64,000 nucleotides of DNA, taken from positions 310,001 through 374,000 of the forward strand of contig LCEG01000001.1 in the NCBI GenBank assembly GCA_000996275.1, read 5' to 3'. This document shows, piece by piece, positions 1 through 10,618 of this stretch. The first letter of the stretch is position 1, and every line of letters starts with the position of its first letter. The notes beneath the pieces are model-generated. The model had not been told where the DNA came from. It saw nothing but the letters and a program-made list of their open reading frames with translations, and did no database searches. This DNA comes from a candidate division TM6 bacterium GW2011_GWE2_42_60. GTDB taxonomy: Bacteria; Babelota; Babeliae; Babelales; Babelaceae. Both the position numbers and the translations under genes were made by a program.

Positions 1-158
<158 letters not shown>

Positions 159-290
159 TTATTTGGTCTTAGTATACCAGGAAAGGGCGATAAAAAGTAG
201 CCCCCTTTTTTTGGAGTATTGAGAAGTATAAGCTTTCTATGGTAGTTTTTTCACTGAAGTTGAGATGCGGATTGAGGAGAAAAGGATTTT

Positions 291-2969
291 TTGATGAAAC
301 GGCTCTTTTTTGTTATTTCTATTTGTTTTTTAGTGTTTAGGCAAACGCAGGCGGTGCCAACAAGGCTTTTTGAGGGATTTGATGCAATATTAATGCCGGA
401 ATATGATTTTCTGGATCCTCTTTATGGGCAACTTTTGGCGGTTAAGCAGGAGCTTATTGAGAATTTTTATATGAGTGGGGAAGCAAAACACCCATTGACG
501 CGCCTTTGCCTGCAACTTTTTTTTAGACGGGAAGAAGATGGTTTTTTTGCTCCGACCAAAAAAGCGGAGTATGTTTCAACCTATTTGACGCCCTACGATT
601 TTGGATGGGTTATTGCACTTGTTCTTTTTAAGCCGGATAGTTTTAGAGATGCAAGTCTCTACTCTGACTGTGAAAAAAGCACTAAAGTTGATCAGGATGT
701 GTGTGCTTTTTTAAAAAAAATAAGAGAACAGCAACAAGAGAAAGGGGTAAAAAACCTGTTTAAACCCTCAACAGTTTTTAAGTTTATAAATCTGATTGTT
801 GAGGCGCGTAACCAGGCGGAAAAACAGTCTTATGATGCGGCAATCCCGGTGCATATTTTGCTTGCGGCAGCGTGCATGAAGTCTACGAGTAAAGCCGATC
901 TTTTGGAAATTATGCGTGGCATAATTGAGCATACGCCACCGGAGAAAGCTGTTTTTAAACAAGAGCAAAAGGCCCTTTTTGCAAAGGAGAAGAATAACGA
1001 GATAAATAACGAGAAAAAGCTTTTCTTGGGGAAAATCTATGAAGAAAAACAGGCCTTTGAGGATTTTGAAGCACTAGTAAACAATGAGACAAACAAGGCT
1101 CCCTCTCGGCATGCATTGTTATTACAAAATTTAATGTTTTCCGGCTTTGAAACAGTTCAAATGCTTGTATTCAGAGGTTCTTCTGACTGTACTGAATCGG
1201 GGCTTGTGGAATTTACGCGATTTTTGCTTGATTATGAAGGGACTCTAGATATTTCACTGCTCCCCGTACATCTTCAAAAGCATCCGTTTGTGGTTGATTT
1301 TGTGGGGCAATTCAAGGGGAAAAGCGTTAACGATGAGACGGCACGCACCTGGTTTTTTGATGCGCTTTCGGGAAAGCAAACACTTGTCTATAAGAAAAAA
1401 AACCAAGAGATAAAGGCGTTGCCGGAGAATATTTTACAGGGCCTTAATCTTATTTTTGGGACGAAGGCTAAGGAATGGAAAGAGCTTGGGCCTGCGCTTT
1501 CTACCGAAGAGCGGATAGTAACATTTGAATTAAAAGATAGTTCAAAACCAACGGAAGGAACTATTGTTCTTACTATTACCGAGAAGGGCACAGCCAGAAC
1601 GGATGAGCTCGATGTAGCTCCTGGGCATACTGAAGTAGTGAGGGCAGTTGATATAAAAATAGTTGAGAAGACCGAAAAGCTTATAAAAAAGTTTTTTGGA
1701 GAGATTGCCATTGATTCATACCCATTGTGCATATTCAAAAGTAGGAGCTCTCTATTTGAAAGCATTGGTGAGAAGAGTCAGGTAAATGGATTATTGACGC
1801 ATGCGCTTAAAACAACGGGATTTGGCCTTTATTGCAAGCTTTTGATTGATCCTCCTATGGCGCCTATAGTTAATGCGCTTTTTGATCCAGCTCGCGTTAT
1901 TCCGACGAGTGATTTTGCAGGGGGACTTATTTCGGGTCCTATTTTTCAGCGGTATCAAGATGTTCCTTTTTCAGCTTATGCAGCACGATTTCCTGTGATG
2001 ATTTTAAAAGAAGCGCTCCTTGGCCCTCAATATCAACAAAATGTTTTGAATTTTTTGCAGTTTTTACAAACTCAAAAGACACTTGAGAGCAACGCGGGGG
2101 GGCTTATTAAAGTTTTTATGGATCGATATGGGATACGATCAGATATCGAGCGATTTAAAAACGGAGCGCTTGAAAAGCTTTTGATACAGGTGGCTGAGAA
2201 ATTCCCCGAACTATTTTCTCTGGTGGCCCACCAGGCTCTTTGGGTTCGTGGAGATTGGAATGCCCTTGATCAGTATTTGGCTTTTGAAAAATTTTTGGTT
2301 GACCAAAAGTCTGATTTTTTTAGTTCATCAAAAACAGGAACCATGCATGAGTTTGTGCTTATGCAAGAGCTCAAAAAGCCCTTTTTACAAGCGGAAGTAG
2401 TGAGCATGGTACAAGCGTTTGGGGTGGCCGTTTTATTGGATAAAAAAGATCTTGCGCCGACAATGGGGCAAAACGCTCTTAAAGACTTACACAGGTTTGA
2501 TGGGCTGATTGAAGACAAAGACATGAAAGAAGTATTGGCTGATATGATTAATAGGTTTGGGAATCAAGAAAGGGGGAGCTTGCTTATATTCTCTCTTCTT
2601 TCTCTCGAGCGATTAGTTCGTCAACAAAACTCTCAATTAAAAAAAGAGCCGCATTTACTAAAAGATGCTTGCAGGTATTTTAACGATTCTCCTAGCTTTT
2701 TGCTCGGGCTTATCGCCTTTGATAAAAAATATCCAAATGAGCTCTGGTCAACCATGGTAGATGAAAATAAAACTTTTGCCGAAGTGTTTGTCGCTTGTCA
2801 TTTTACTTCAAGTGGCTTTCAAGAATTTGCAAAAAAAGGGTTTGTGGTTCCTGAAGAAATACAAAAGGCTCAAAAGGCAACGCCTGAAGAACGTAAAAAG
2901 CTACTTGCTGGCTATCGGCCTTCTTCAGAGGTGTTTATAGATTTTGCTCAGGCATTAGCTGCTTTTTAA
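291..2969 (+). CDS. Large secreted protein of unknown function (892 aa)
   Basis: Single long ORF; N-terminal signal peptide MMKRLFFVISICFLVFRQTQA; no recognised domain; C-terminus VFIDFAQALAAF resembles other secreted ORFs in the window. Confidence 0.8.
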   Translation: MMKRLFFVISICFLVFRQTQAVPTRLFEGFDAILMPEYDFLDPLYGQLLAVKQELIENFYMSGEAKHPLTRLCLQLFFRREEDGFFAPTKKAEYVSTYLTPYDFGWVIALVLFKPDSFRDASLYSDCEKSTKVDQDVCAFLKKIREQQQEKGVKNLFKPSTVFKFINLIVEARNQAEKQSYDAAIPVHILLAAACMKSTSKADLLEIMRGIIEHTPPEKAVFKQEQKALFAKEKNNEINNEKKLFLGKIYEEKQAFEDFEALVNNETNKAPSRHALLLQNLMFSGFETVQMLVFRGSSDCTESGLVEFTRFLLDYEGTLDISLLPVHLQKHPFVVDFVGQFKGKSVNDETARTWFFDALSGKQTLVYKKKNQEIKALPENILQGLNLIFGTKAKEWKELGPALSTEERIVTFELKDSSKPTEGTIVLTITEKGTARTDELDVAPGHTEVVRAVDIKIVEKTEKLIKKFFGEIAIDSYPLCIFKSRSSLFESIGEKSQVNGLLTHALKTTGFGLYCKLLIDPPMAPIVNALFDPARVIPTSDFAGGLISGPIFQRYQDVPFSAYAARFPVMILKEALLGPQYQQNVLNFLQFLQTQKTLESNAGGLIKVFMDRYGIRSDIERFKNGALEKLLIQVAEKFPELFSLVAHQALWVRGDWNALDQYLAFEKFLVDQKSDFFSSSKTGTMHEFVLMQELKKPFLQAEVVSMVQAFGVAVLLDKKDLAPTMGQNALKDLHRFDGLIEDKDMKEVLADMINRFGNQERGSLLIFSLLSLERLVRQQNSQLKKEPHLLKDACRYFNDSPSFLLGLIAFDKKYPNELWSTMVDENKTFAEVFVACHFTSSGFQEFAKKGFVVPEEIQKAQKATPEERKKLLAGYRPSSEVFIDFAQALAAF

Positions 2970-4180
2970 CCGATTTTATGTTGTGCAAAAATGGAATCTA
3001 TCTGTTTTTGCACAACAGCAATAAATGCATTACGTTCTGTCCAGGAGCCCGGGTAAAAACCGTGGGTGAATCCGCGAAGCAGCAACGCCTTGAGCCGTTC
3101 TGGCGGAACAGGGCGGTAGTCTAAGAGAATTTCATATTCGTGCGAAAGCGTCGTACGGCTGACAAGGCGATTGTCGGTGCACAGCACAACGGGAATCTTC
3201 CATTCTACAAAGCGCGGTAGCGGGTGTTCTGAGAGGTCTTTTATTGAAGGATTGGTCTGAAAATTGCTTGAAATACAGGACTCAATAGCAATGTTTTTTC
3301 GTGCCATAAGTCCTGCGAGACGCTCTAAAAAAAGTGTTCGATTTTTAATATGGGCGAGTGCGAGTTGATTATCGTTAAAAATATGAAGCCCATGCCCAAT
3401 ACGGTCGGGATGAAGAGAGATCAGCGCATGGTAAATGCTTTCAGCTCCTAAATCTTCCCCGGCGTGAACCGTGGTGCACATAAGGTGCTTTTGCGCATAT
3501 TCATAGGCAGGCTTAAAGGTAACTGCATGCCATCCGATCTCTTTTCCCGCGACATCAAGTCCAACAACGGCAAGACCTTCTTTATCACGCAATTGAACAG
3601 CGGTTTTAATAAGGGCAAGCGCGGCTTGTGAGAGCGCCTCAGCGTTGGCCGTTTTTTTAGTTTTTAAAAAGTGAGCATAATATTCAGAGCTTTGAGCAGA
3701 AAATGTTCGCATCGCACAAACAATAACGCCAAAAACAAAAGGAATATCACGCCCTTCTTTGACAGCGCTCGACTGATTATGCTCATTTGCGGCACGGAGC
3801 AATCCATCATGAACAGCTTTGATAACGTGCTCAATGGTAAATTTACGGGGAATGACATGTTGTTGTGGCGCAAATCGGACTTCAATATACCGTACGCCAT
3901 CAGCTAAAGCATCACAGCCAAGCTCATATGCGCAGCGCTCAAGATGCTTTGGTTTTCTGAGAATAAGCAATGCATGGTCAAAACAGGTGAGATACTCAGC
4001 AAGATTTTTAAAGGTTGGTTTAAAGACAAGCGCTTGTAGTTTTTTTTCTGAGTAGGCAGGGAGTGCAATACGTTCTTTTATGGCAATATCAATAAGGGTG
4101 GAAAGGCGAAGCGATCCATCAAGATGTACATGAAGATCTGCCTTGGGAAGCTGGGTGATAAATGAAGACGAATAACGCAT
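2966..4180 (-). CDS. add: Adenosine deaminase family protein
   Basis: LPKADLHVHLDGSLR N-terminus, TVHAGE, DRIGHG and CTDN motifs typical of adenosine/AMP deaminase family. Confidence 0.88.
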   Translation of the reverse strand: MRYSSSFITQLPKADLHVHLDGSLRLSTLIDIAIKERIALPAYSEKKLQALVFKPTFKNLAEYLTCFDHALLILRKPKHLERCAYELGCDALADGVRYIEVRFAPQQHVIPRKFTIEHVIKAVHDGLLRAANEHNQSSAVKEGRDIPFVFGVIVCAMRTFSAQSSEYYAHFLKTKKTANAEALSQAALALIKTAVQLRDKEGLAVVGLDVAGKEIGWHAVTFKPAYEYAQKHLMCTTVHAGEDLGAESIYHALISLHPDRIGHGLHIFNDNQLALAHIKNRTLFLERLAGLMARKNIAIESCISSNFQTNPSIKDLSEHPLPRFVEWKIPVVLCTDNRLVSRTTLSHEYEILLDYRPVPPERLKALLLRGFTHGFYPGSWTERNAFIAVVQKQIDSIFAQHKIG

Positions 4181-4266
4181 ATCGCTCCTTTTTTCTTCGT
4201 AAAGCCATAAAAACTTTTTCTTATAGCTTTACAGTCTAGAAACAAGAGCGTTGACAGAGCAAGAGT

Positions 4267-6099
4267 TTAGGAACGTTTTTGGGCAGTATGTTCGCGTACG
4301 CGGAAAATAAGAAGCGAGATGGTAGCAGGAGTCATCCCTTGGATCAACGCTGCTTGCGCGATGGTTTTTGGGGCTAGGCGGATAAGTTTTTCTTTGAGTT
4401 CATGCGAAAGCCCTGGCATTCCTTGGTAAACGAGATCAGAGGGAATAGAAAGAGCGCGATACGCCTCATTCTTTTCAACTTCTTTAAGCTCTCGTTTCTT
4501 GTAGGGGGCATAAAGAATCTCTGCGTAAACTGTTTCTAAGGCGCGGGGAGAGAGTGCGTGCGGGCTGAGTCGCTTAATTTCTTGCTTAACGCGTTCGGGA
4601 TAGTTGTTTGAAATAAGTTGAGCAAATGTTTTATATTTATCTTGTGCCTGCATAAAATCGAGCGTTGCTTGTACCTTATTTATTTCTGCGTCAATTTCTG
4701 TGAAAAGTTCATTGCTGATGAGTCCCAGTGCAAAAGCTTTTCCAGAGAGTCGTGCAAAAACGTTATCTTGCCTGAGGATAAGGCGCCGTTCTGCACGAGA
4801 GGTGAACATGCGATAGGGTTCATCGACTCCCATGCTCACTAGATCGTCGATCATGATGCCAATATACCCCTCATTACGGCTCATACTATAAGGGGGCTCT
4901 TTTTTTACTGCAAGTGCGGCATTAATGCCAGCAATAAGCCCTTGCCCAGCGGCTTCTTCATAACCGGTGGTACCATTGATTTGCCCGGCAAAAAAGAGTC
5001 CGGGACATGTTTTTAGTTCAAGGGTATGGCTCAATTGCTCAGGATGAACAAAGTCATATTCGATCCCGTAGGCATAACGGGTGATCACTGCTTTTTCAAA
5101 TCCTTTAATGCTCTGAATAAAGCGTTCCTGAATGTCTTTGGGAAGTGAATTCGAGATGCCATTAGGGTAGAGCTCTTCTGAATCAAGGCCTTCTGGCTCG
5201 ACAAAAACATGATGAGCATCTTTGTGCGAGAATCGAACAAGTTTATCTTCGATAGCGGGGCAATAACGCGTGGGTGTTCCGGTAATGCGCTTTGAAAAAA
5301 TAGGGGATCGCTGCGCACTTTCTAAAATAATACGGTGTGTTTCGGCGTTAGTGTGTGTAATAAAACATTCTTCTTTAGTCACTGCGTGATGAGGATGAAA
5401 TTCATAGAGATAGTCGAGTGGTTCGGCGATGTCGCGTTCCATGCAGCTCACATCGACGCTCGAGCGTAAAAGGCGTGCAGGGGTGCCGGTTTTCATACGG
5501 CCCATGCGAATGCCGAGCTGTTTCATGCTTGCGGCAAGATTAATAATGCTTGGTTCGTCACTGCGGCCAGCGGGATAACTCTCTTCACCAATGTGCACGA
5601 TACCGTTTAAAAAAGTACCACCAGTGACTATAACGGTTGAACAGTGAAGGATTCGCCCATCGGCAAGACGGACGCCTTCAATGCGTTTTTGTTCAGAACA
5701 GAGAAGCTCATCAACCATTGCTTCGATAATAGAAAGATGTGGGATTGATGCGAGCGCTTTCTGGGCGCACTGAGCATAAAGATGCTTGTCGATTTGGAGC
5801 CGTAAGCCTTGAACCGCGGGGCCTTTGCTTGTATTAAGCATTTTTGCTTGCAGGTAGGACTGGGTACATAGTTTTGGCATGAGTCCGCCGAGGGCGCTGA
5901 TTTCAAAAACAATGTGCCCTTTGCCGATGCCTCCAATAGAGGGGTTGCAGGGCATAAAGCCGATACGGTCAGCACGGAGAGTTATAAGGGCAGTAGAAAC
6001 ACCCATGCGAGCAGCTGCAGCGGCCGCTTCGACACCGGCGTGGCCTCCGCCAATAACGATGGTATCAAAGAATAAGGGTGTTTTTTCCAGGACATGCAT
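4267..6099 (-). CDS. mnmG: tRNA uridine 5-carboxymethylaminomethyl modification enzyme MnmG (GidA)
   Basis: FDTIVIGGGHAGVEAA FAD motif, CNPSIGGIGKGH, RPAYGIEYD-like and GTTGYEEAAGQGLIAGINAA motifs. Confidence 0.96.
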   Translation of the reverse strand: MHVLEKTPLFFDTIVIGGGHAGVEAAAAAARMGVSTALITLRADRIGFMPCNPSIGGIGKGHIVFEISALGGLMPKLCTQSYLQAKMLNTSKGPAVQGLRLQIDKHLYAQCAQKALASIPHLSIIEAMVDELLCSEQKRIEGVRLADGRILHCSTVIVTGGTFLNGIVHIGEESYPAGRSDEPSIINLAASMKQLGIRMGRMKTGTPARLLRSSVDVSCMERDIAEPLDYLYEFHPHHAVTKEECFITHTNAETHRIILESAQRSPIFSKRITGTPTRYCPAIEDKLVRFSHKDAHHVFVEPEGLDSEELYPNGISNSLPKDIQERFIQSIKGFEKAVITRYAYGIEYDFVHPEQLSHTLELKTCPGLFFAGQINGTTGYEEAAGQGLIAGINAALAVKKEPPYSMSRNEGYIGIMIDDLVSMGVDEPYRMFTSRAERRLILRQDNVFARLSGKAFALGLISNELFTEIDAEINKVQATLDFMQAQDKYKTFAQLISNNYPERVKQEIKRLSPHALSPRALETVYAEILYAPYKKRELKEVEKNEAYRALSIPSDLVYQGMPGLSHELKEKLIRLAPKTIAQAALIQGMTPATISLLIFRVREHTAQKRS

Positions 6100-6244
6100 T
6101 CTAAATTACCTCTATTTCCCAATATTTTTAAAGTTGATTTTATGTAGTTAGTATAGCATTCTAAAATTTAATTCAAGAGACATGTTACTCTAACTTACTG
6201 ATTTATAGTTTCACTTTTAGTAACTCCGTCAAGATATGCTTTTG

Positions 6245-6424
6245 CCCGCTCGCCCTGAGCTTGTCGAATGGGTGAAGCGGTACATAAACAAGACAATCTG
6301 CTTGTGGGGAGATTTAATTTATTTTTAGTATTTGCTGTTTACTCTCATCGCTCGACCCATTCCTTTCGATACAATCCCGGAGTTTATCCCGAGCTTGTCG
6401 AGGGGGGCCACTCAGGGTGAGCGG
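6245..6424. repeat. Intergenic palindromic repeat (ccgctc-g/a-ccctgag...ctcagggtgagcgg)
   Basis: Left arm ccgctcgccctgag and right arm ctcagggtgagcgg are inverted copies; internal cccattc/gaatggg and gagcttgtcga modules; related sequence at 10386, 17797 and 47854. Confidence 0.75.
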
Positions 6425-6556
6425 ATTTAGTGTATCTTCTCTCTAGTATAGCACGTCCGTCCTGTTACCTCCACCTCCATTACCCCTCCAATTTTTACCT
6501 CCATCCCCCTGTTATGCCCCCATTTCCAACGTTTTTTCTCCGGAAAACATTCAATA

Positions 6557-6591
6557 AAAGAGCCACAGTTTCAAAAAACTATGGCTCTTTT
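6557..6591 (-). terminator. Rho-independent type hairpin (bidirectional)
   Basis: aaaagagccacagttt...aactatggctctttt inverted repeat just downstream of the minus-strand ORF ending at 6618. Confidence 0.6.
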
Positions 6592-6617
6592 AGAAATACG
6601 TGGGTATAGATTTTATT

Positions 6618-7304
6618 TTATAGTCCGGCTCGAACGAGTGCTTTGTCAAATCCAGAAACGCCGGCGGCTTTTAGTTCATCAGGCAATAAATAAAGAAGAC
6701 TGAGTAATCCAAGCCCAATGCGTTTTCGGTTTAACCAGCCGCCTTCCCAATCGCGGTAACTGAGGAGTTTTTCAACAAACTTGGCATATTTTTTATCGTC
6801 TGCAACGAGCATGGTAACCCGATCAACGAGTTGTGGCCAGCGAAGAATTGGCTTTTGTGGTTGTGGGGCAACGAGATTTTTCAATTCGTCAAACATTTTT
6901 CCTTCATTGATGAGACTTGCAAGTGATTTGTTGTCACCAGAACGACTAGTAAATTGTCTCAGGTGGTCTTGGATCTCAAGAGGGAAAAGCTCAAAATTAA
7001 GCAATATTTGAGCAACAATGTCTTCGGTCTGTGGATCGGCGATATTTAAAAATTCCCGAAAAGAGATGTCGAAGAAACTAAGAGCTTCAAGGAGTTTTTC
7101 TACTGAAGGATGATTTTTGTTGACTGAGAAAAAGGCCTTAATTGTGGCACATGCTTGGACATATGTTATAGTACCTGTTTGCGAGGGCTCCTGAGTTGGA
7201 GTAGTGTTCATACCATTAATAGTTGAGGTTGGACCATGAAGCATGAGAGAACCAACAAAAAGCAACGAAATGCAAAGCGTATAGCGTGCTATGTTTCGAG
7301 TCAT
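6618..7304 (-). CDS. Secreted protein of unknown function (228 aa)
   Basis: ORF with N-terminal hydrophobic signal (YTLCISLLFVGSLMLHGP); terminator downstream. Confidence 0.65.
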   Translation of the reverse strand: MTRNIARYTLCISLLFVGSLMLHGPTSTINGMNTTPTQEPSQTGTITYVQACATIKAFFSVNKNHPSVEKLLEALSFFDISFREFLNIADPQTEDIVAQILLNFELFPLEIQDHLRQFTSRSGDNKSLASLINEGKMFDELKNLVAPQPQKPILRWPQLVDRVTMLVADDKKYAKFVEKLLSYRDWEGGWLNRKRIGLGLLSLLYLLPDELKAAGVSGFDKALVRAGL

Positions 7305-7520
7305 GCTCTTCCTTTCGAAAATATATTTTTTATATCATTAGAATAAGCTATAAATACTTATTTAAATTGTACTCTACTTAGTATGCCTGTTCGACCAAAA
7401 AAGTCAAGCAATGCCACCCAGGTAGGGCATACGCCTGAGCCCTCTCAGTCTTGATTTTTGCATATAATGGTGGGATTGGCGAAAGGGGGTATGGTTTTTT
7501 GAGACTCCAGAGATTGGTAT

Positions 7521-7561
7521 AAAAAAGAGGGCCTTGTAAAAAACAAAAGCCCTCTTTTTTT
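7521..7561 (-). terminator. Rho-independent type hairpin (bidirectional)
   Basis: aaaaaagagggc...gccctctttttt downstream of the minus-strand ORF ending at 7624. Confidence 0.6.
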
Positions 7562-7623
7562 AGATTTATCAGAGTGGAAAAAGAATTAATTCTTCGATTG
7601 AATCTTAATCGTTAGTGTCAGGA

Positions 7624-10263
7624 TCAAAGATTTACCCAGCTATCATTAAGGTTCTTGCTTTCCTTGTTTTCTCCGGTAAAGAGGCTGATTACTACTGCAT
7701 CTTGTAGCTTATCTGCTTTTAGAGCGTCTTCGAGTCGTTGTGATACTGTTTTGTAGTACGAACCATGATCCGGTAATTCATTTAAGGAGTCTAGCTTGTT
7801 CTCTTCTAGATCGCTCGTAAGATTGTTAACACTGTTGATAAAGTCTTGAGCCGTTTCTTTAAATTTGGCTACGTTGTTTTTAAAGTCTTGCTGGCAGGCC
7901 CATGTTGCTCGAGCGACGGCTTCAAGTCTTCTAAAAAGGCCAGCTTCCCATGAAGAGGGGCCTTCTTTGTAGGCGTCAGCCAGGAGAAGTTGTGGTTCGC
8001 CGATAATAATCTCTTTACCGGTGATTTCAGCGGGATCTATATAGAGAGTTGAAAGTATGTCGATAAACTGCTGTGCGTGAGCTGAATTTTGTTGTGTTTG
8101 TGCAAACTGATACATCTCTTCTATGCTTGTAAATTTGGTTTTTTCATTGGGGAATAAAGAGGCAAAGAGTTTTTTGATGTTATCAGGGAGGTGTTCCTTA
8201 CTGTTTTCGTTTACATCATCTGGCTTAAGACCTAAATACGTAACCCATTTTTCGGGTAAAAATTTTCTTATTTTTGACACTACGACGCCTTCTACATGTT
8301 GAACCCATGAATAGACGCTAGAAAGTCCAGCATCTTCTGGTTTTATCCAGACGTAGTGTTTGCCACCAACGGTTCTGTGTCCAATCAAAAGATGTTTAAA
8401 TTTACCAAGAAATAGATCACTTTCTGGTGCATTGACCATGCTATCTTTGATTTCTGATTTTCTAAAATCTATGCCAAAAACATCGTCGCCAAAGGCTTTG
8501 TGGGTGCTTGCTCGGTCATAGGCATAATAGTTTGCTCCGACATATCCATTGTAGGTCATTTTTGTCGTAAGGCCTGAGTTTTCAATAAAATTCCGATAGT
8601 CATTGAGCAGGCTCCAGAGTTTGTTGTCGTGGTCATAAATTTTGAAAGTTCCTTGTTCAAAGCAGGTCTCATCTTGACGAGCCAATGGGGAGAAGGTGCA
8701 GAGTGCAAAGAATGAAGTGATTTCTCTAATTGTTTGAAGATACTTATTTTGCACGGATACAAAGGCCTCAAGGTTTTCAGACTTCATCTGTTTTTTTAGT
8801 GCATTGAGTCCGTTTTCACCGTCTTTTGACTCAAAAAGATTTTCTGTTTTTTTTAAATCTTCCTTGGAGACTTCGAATTTCTCATCGCTGTTTAAATGCT
8901 TTGCTCCATTTTGAGCCTCTTCAACAAACCGCCAATAATCATCCTGTTTATTTTTAAAATAAGGCTTTATCTTTGAGTTTTGGGGGAGCGTTATTCCATT
9001 GTCCTCATCTATGTTTGGCAATGGCTGCTGTTTGGCAAGATCCTCAAGTTTTTTAAGCGCCTCTTCTTGGCTCTGTGTGGGCTTATTCGGTTGTGGTTTT
9101 TCTGTTATTGTAGAATCCATTATGGAATCGTTATTGATTGGGTTAGAGAAGCTTGCTGAGCCGTTTCCGTTGGTAGAAGCATAATTATTGGTCAAACAAG
9201 GTGGAAATTTCTTGTTGCGGTTCTCATTGCTTATACTTGAAGAACTGGCTGAGTCGTTTTCGTCATTTTCATAGACAGAGGCCTCTAGTGCGGTCCAACC
9301 GTTGCGAAGTTTAATAATCTTTTCGTTGCCGTCCTGTTTCACTTTTATTTTTTGTGTAGGTTTCCATTTATTAATATTTTTTGAGTCAAAAGAATTAGTT
9401 TTCTTGTGTTTTTTGACTGGAGTTGAGTTGAGACTGTCAGTTGTGCGAGATTGTGCGACTTTTATCGGAGAATTAACCAAGTTAAAGATTTCTTCAGGGG
9501 GAAGGTGATATGCCTTAGGATCCAATACTATCTTTTTTCGAATTTCTTCTTTTGTTTTTTTATTGTCAGGTTTTTCTTCTGAGACTTGAACAGAAAAATC
9601 TATGACTTGAAAAGCTTGGTTATTTTCTTTTGATGAGACTGAAAAACATAAGGGCTCTTTTTTAATTAGGTCGTTTTTGTTCTCTTCCAGCTTGCTCGTG
9701 TTATTTATTTCTTCGTGATTCTGTTCTTCGAGCGGCTGATCTACTATTTTGTTTTTATTTTCTTCGTTAAACCTTTTAACAAATTCTAGGTCTTTCGCGT
9801 TTTCTTTCTCTCTATCTTCGAGCTTCTGTGTTGGTTTTGGGTCACCTATAAATGTAGGACGACCAAAAAGTTTGGACTTGGTGTTGAGCCAAAAGCGTCT
9901 TGTGTTCCAAAGTGCATCGTCTAATCTGATATTTTGTACTGTTTGATAGGTTTTGTAAGTGAGATAACTAGCGAGCGAAAGAGCGCCAATTGCGCCGATA
10001 CTGTACAATAAGGGGCGTTGTTTAAACGCAGAGAAGATACTGCTAACCGTATTGACTGAGCAGAGACGCTTTATAGAATCAAAAGAAGAGCGAGACGCTG
10101 TTTTTTGCGGTGCAAGCTTGGTTGAAATCACAGCATTAAACAACTGTGCACTGGCAGAGCATTGCGCAGCACCAAAGCATGACAACATGCTAACGGCTAA
10201 AAGCATTATTTTTGGCATTCGGGCCATTGAATTCATTTTCATAAGAAACTCCATTAATTTCAT
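7624..10263 (-). CDS. Large secreted/membrane-anchored protein of unknown function (879 aa)
   Basis: Long ORF; signal peptide (KIMLLAVSMLSCFGAAQCSA), then a hydrophobic segment (LLYSIGAIGALSLASYLTY) and a low-complexity N/K/E-rich region; layout resembles the ankyrin cluster at 57-64 kb. Confidence 0.78.
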   Translation of the reverse strand: MKLMEFLMKMNSMARMPKIMLLAVSMLSCFGAAQCSASAQLFNAVISTKLAPQKTASRSSFDSIKRLCSVNTVSSIFSAFKQRPLLYSIGAIGALSLASYLTYKTYQTVQNIRLDDALWNTRRFWLNTKSKLFGRPTFIGDPKPTQKLEDREKENAKDLEFVKRFNEENKNKIVDQPLEEQNHEEINNTSKLEENKNDLIKKEPLCFSVSSKENNQAFQVIDFSVQVSEEKPDNKKTKEEIRKKIVLDPKAYHLPPEEIFNLVNSPIKVAQSRTTDSLNSTPVKKHKKTNSFDSKNINKWKPTQKIKVKQDGNEKIIKLRNGWTALEASVYENDENDSASSSSISNENRNKKFPPCLTNNYASTNGNGSASFSNPINNDSIMDSTITEKPQPNKPTQSQEEALKKLEDLAKQQPLPNIDEDNGITLPQNSKIKPYFKNKQDDYWRFVEEAQNGAKHLNSDEKFEVSKEDLKKTENLFESKDGENGLNALKKQMKSENLEAFVSVQNKYLQTIREITSFFALCTFSPLARQDETCFEQGTFKIYDHDNKLWSLLNDYRNFIENSGLTTKMTYNGYVGANYYAYDRASTHKAFGDDVFGIDFRKSEIKDSMVNAPESDLFLGKFKHLLIGHRTVGGKHYVWIKPEDAGLSSVYSWVQHVEGVVVSKIRKFLPEKWVTYLGLKPDDVNENSKEHLPDNIKKLFASLFPNEKTKFTSIEEMYQFAQTQQNSAHAQQFIDILSTLYIDPAEITGKEIIIGEPQLLLADAYKEGPSSWEAGLFRRLEAVARATWACQQDFKNNVAKFKETAQDFINSVNNLTSDLEENKLDSLNELPDHGSYYKTVSQRLEDALKADKLQDAVVISLFTGENKESKNLNDSWVNL

Positions 10264-10385
10264 CTTGATAATTCTGAATAATACAACTAGTGTACCAGAG
10301 AAGTAAAAAAATGCAAATTAGGTCGGAGATCCGGTTTTTTTGGGCTATGTTGTGTAAACGCAAAACCCGCTTGCAGTATATCTCA

Positions 10386-10505
10386 ACCGCTATTCTCCCT
10401 CGATATATTGTGCTGCCTACGGCGACATGCTTTCATCTTCGATAAAAACACTCCCGGCCGTCACTAAAGCTGAGGCGGATCGGAGGGATGAGCGGACGGG
10501 GGTGT
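10386..10505. repeat. Intergenic repeat related to the 6245-6424 family
   Basis: Contains ccgct, ctccctcgata, catcttcgat and ggatgagcgg modules as in the copies at 17797 and 47854. Confidence 0.55.
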
Positions 10506-10618
10506 TTTGTATATTACGCTTCTGAACTCTTGAATTTAAAAAGCAGAATCTTATACCCTGAAGTCATGAACTTATCTTAATAATTCCCAAAAGAGAAATC
10601 CTTTATGGAAGCTTCCCT

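Noticed and set aside
3671-4055. Plus-strand ORFs opposite adenosine deaminase
   Set aside because: Antisense to a well-supported gene, no domain or RBS support.
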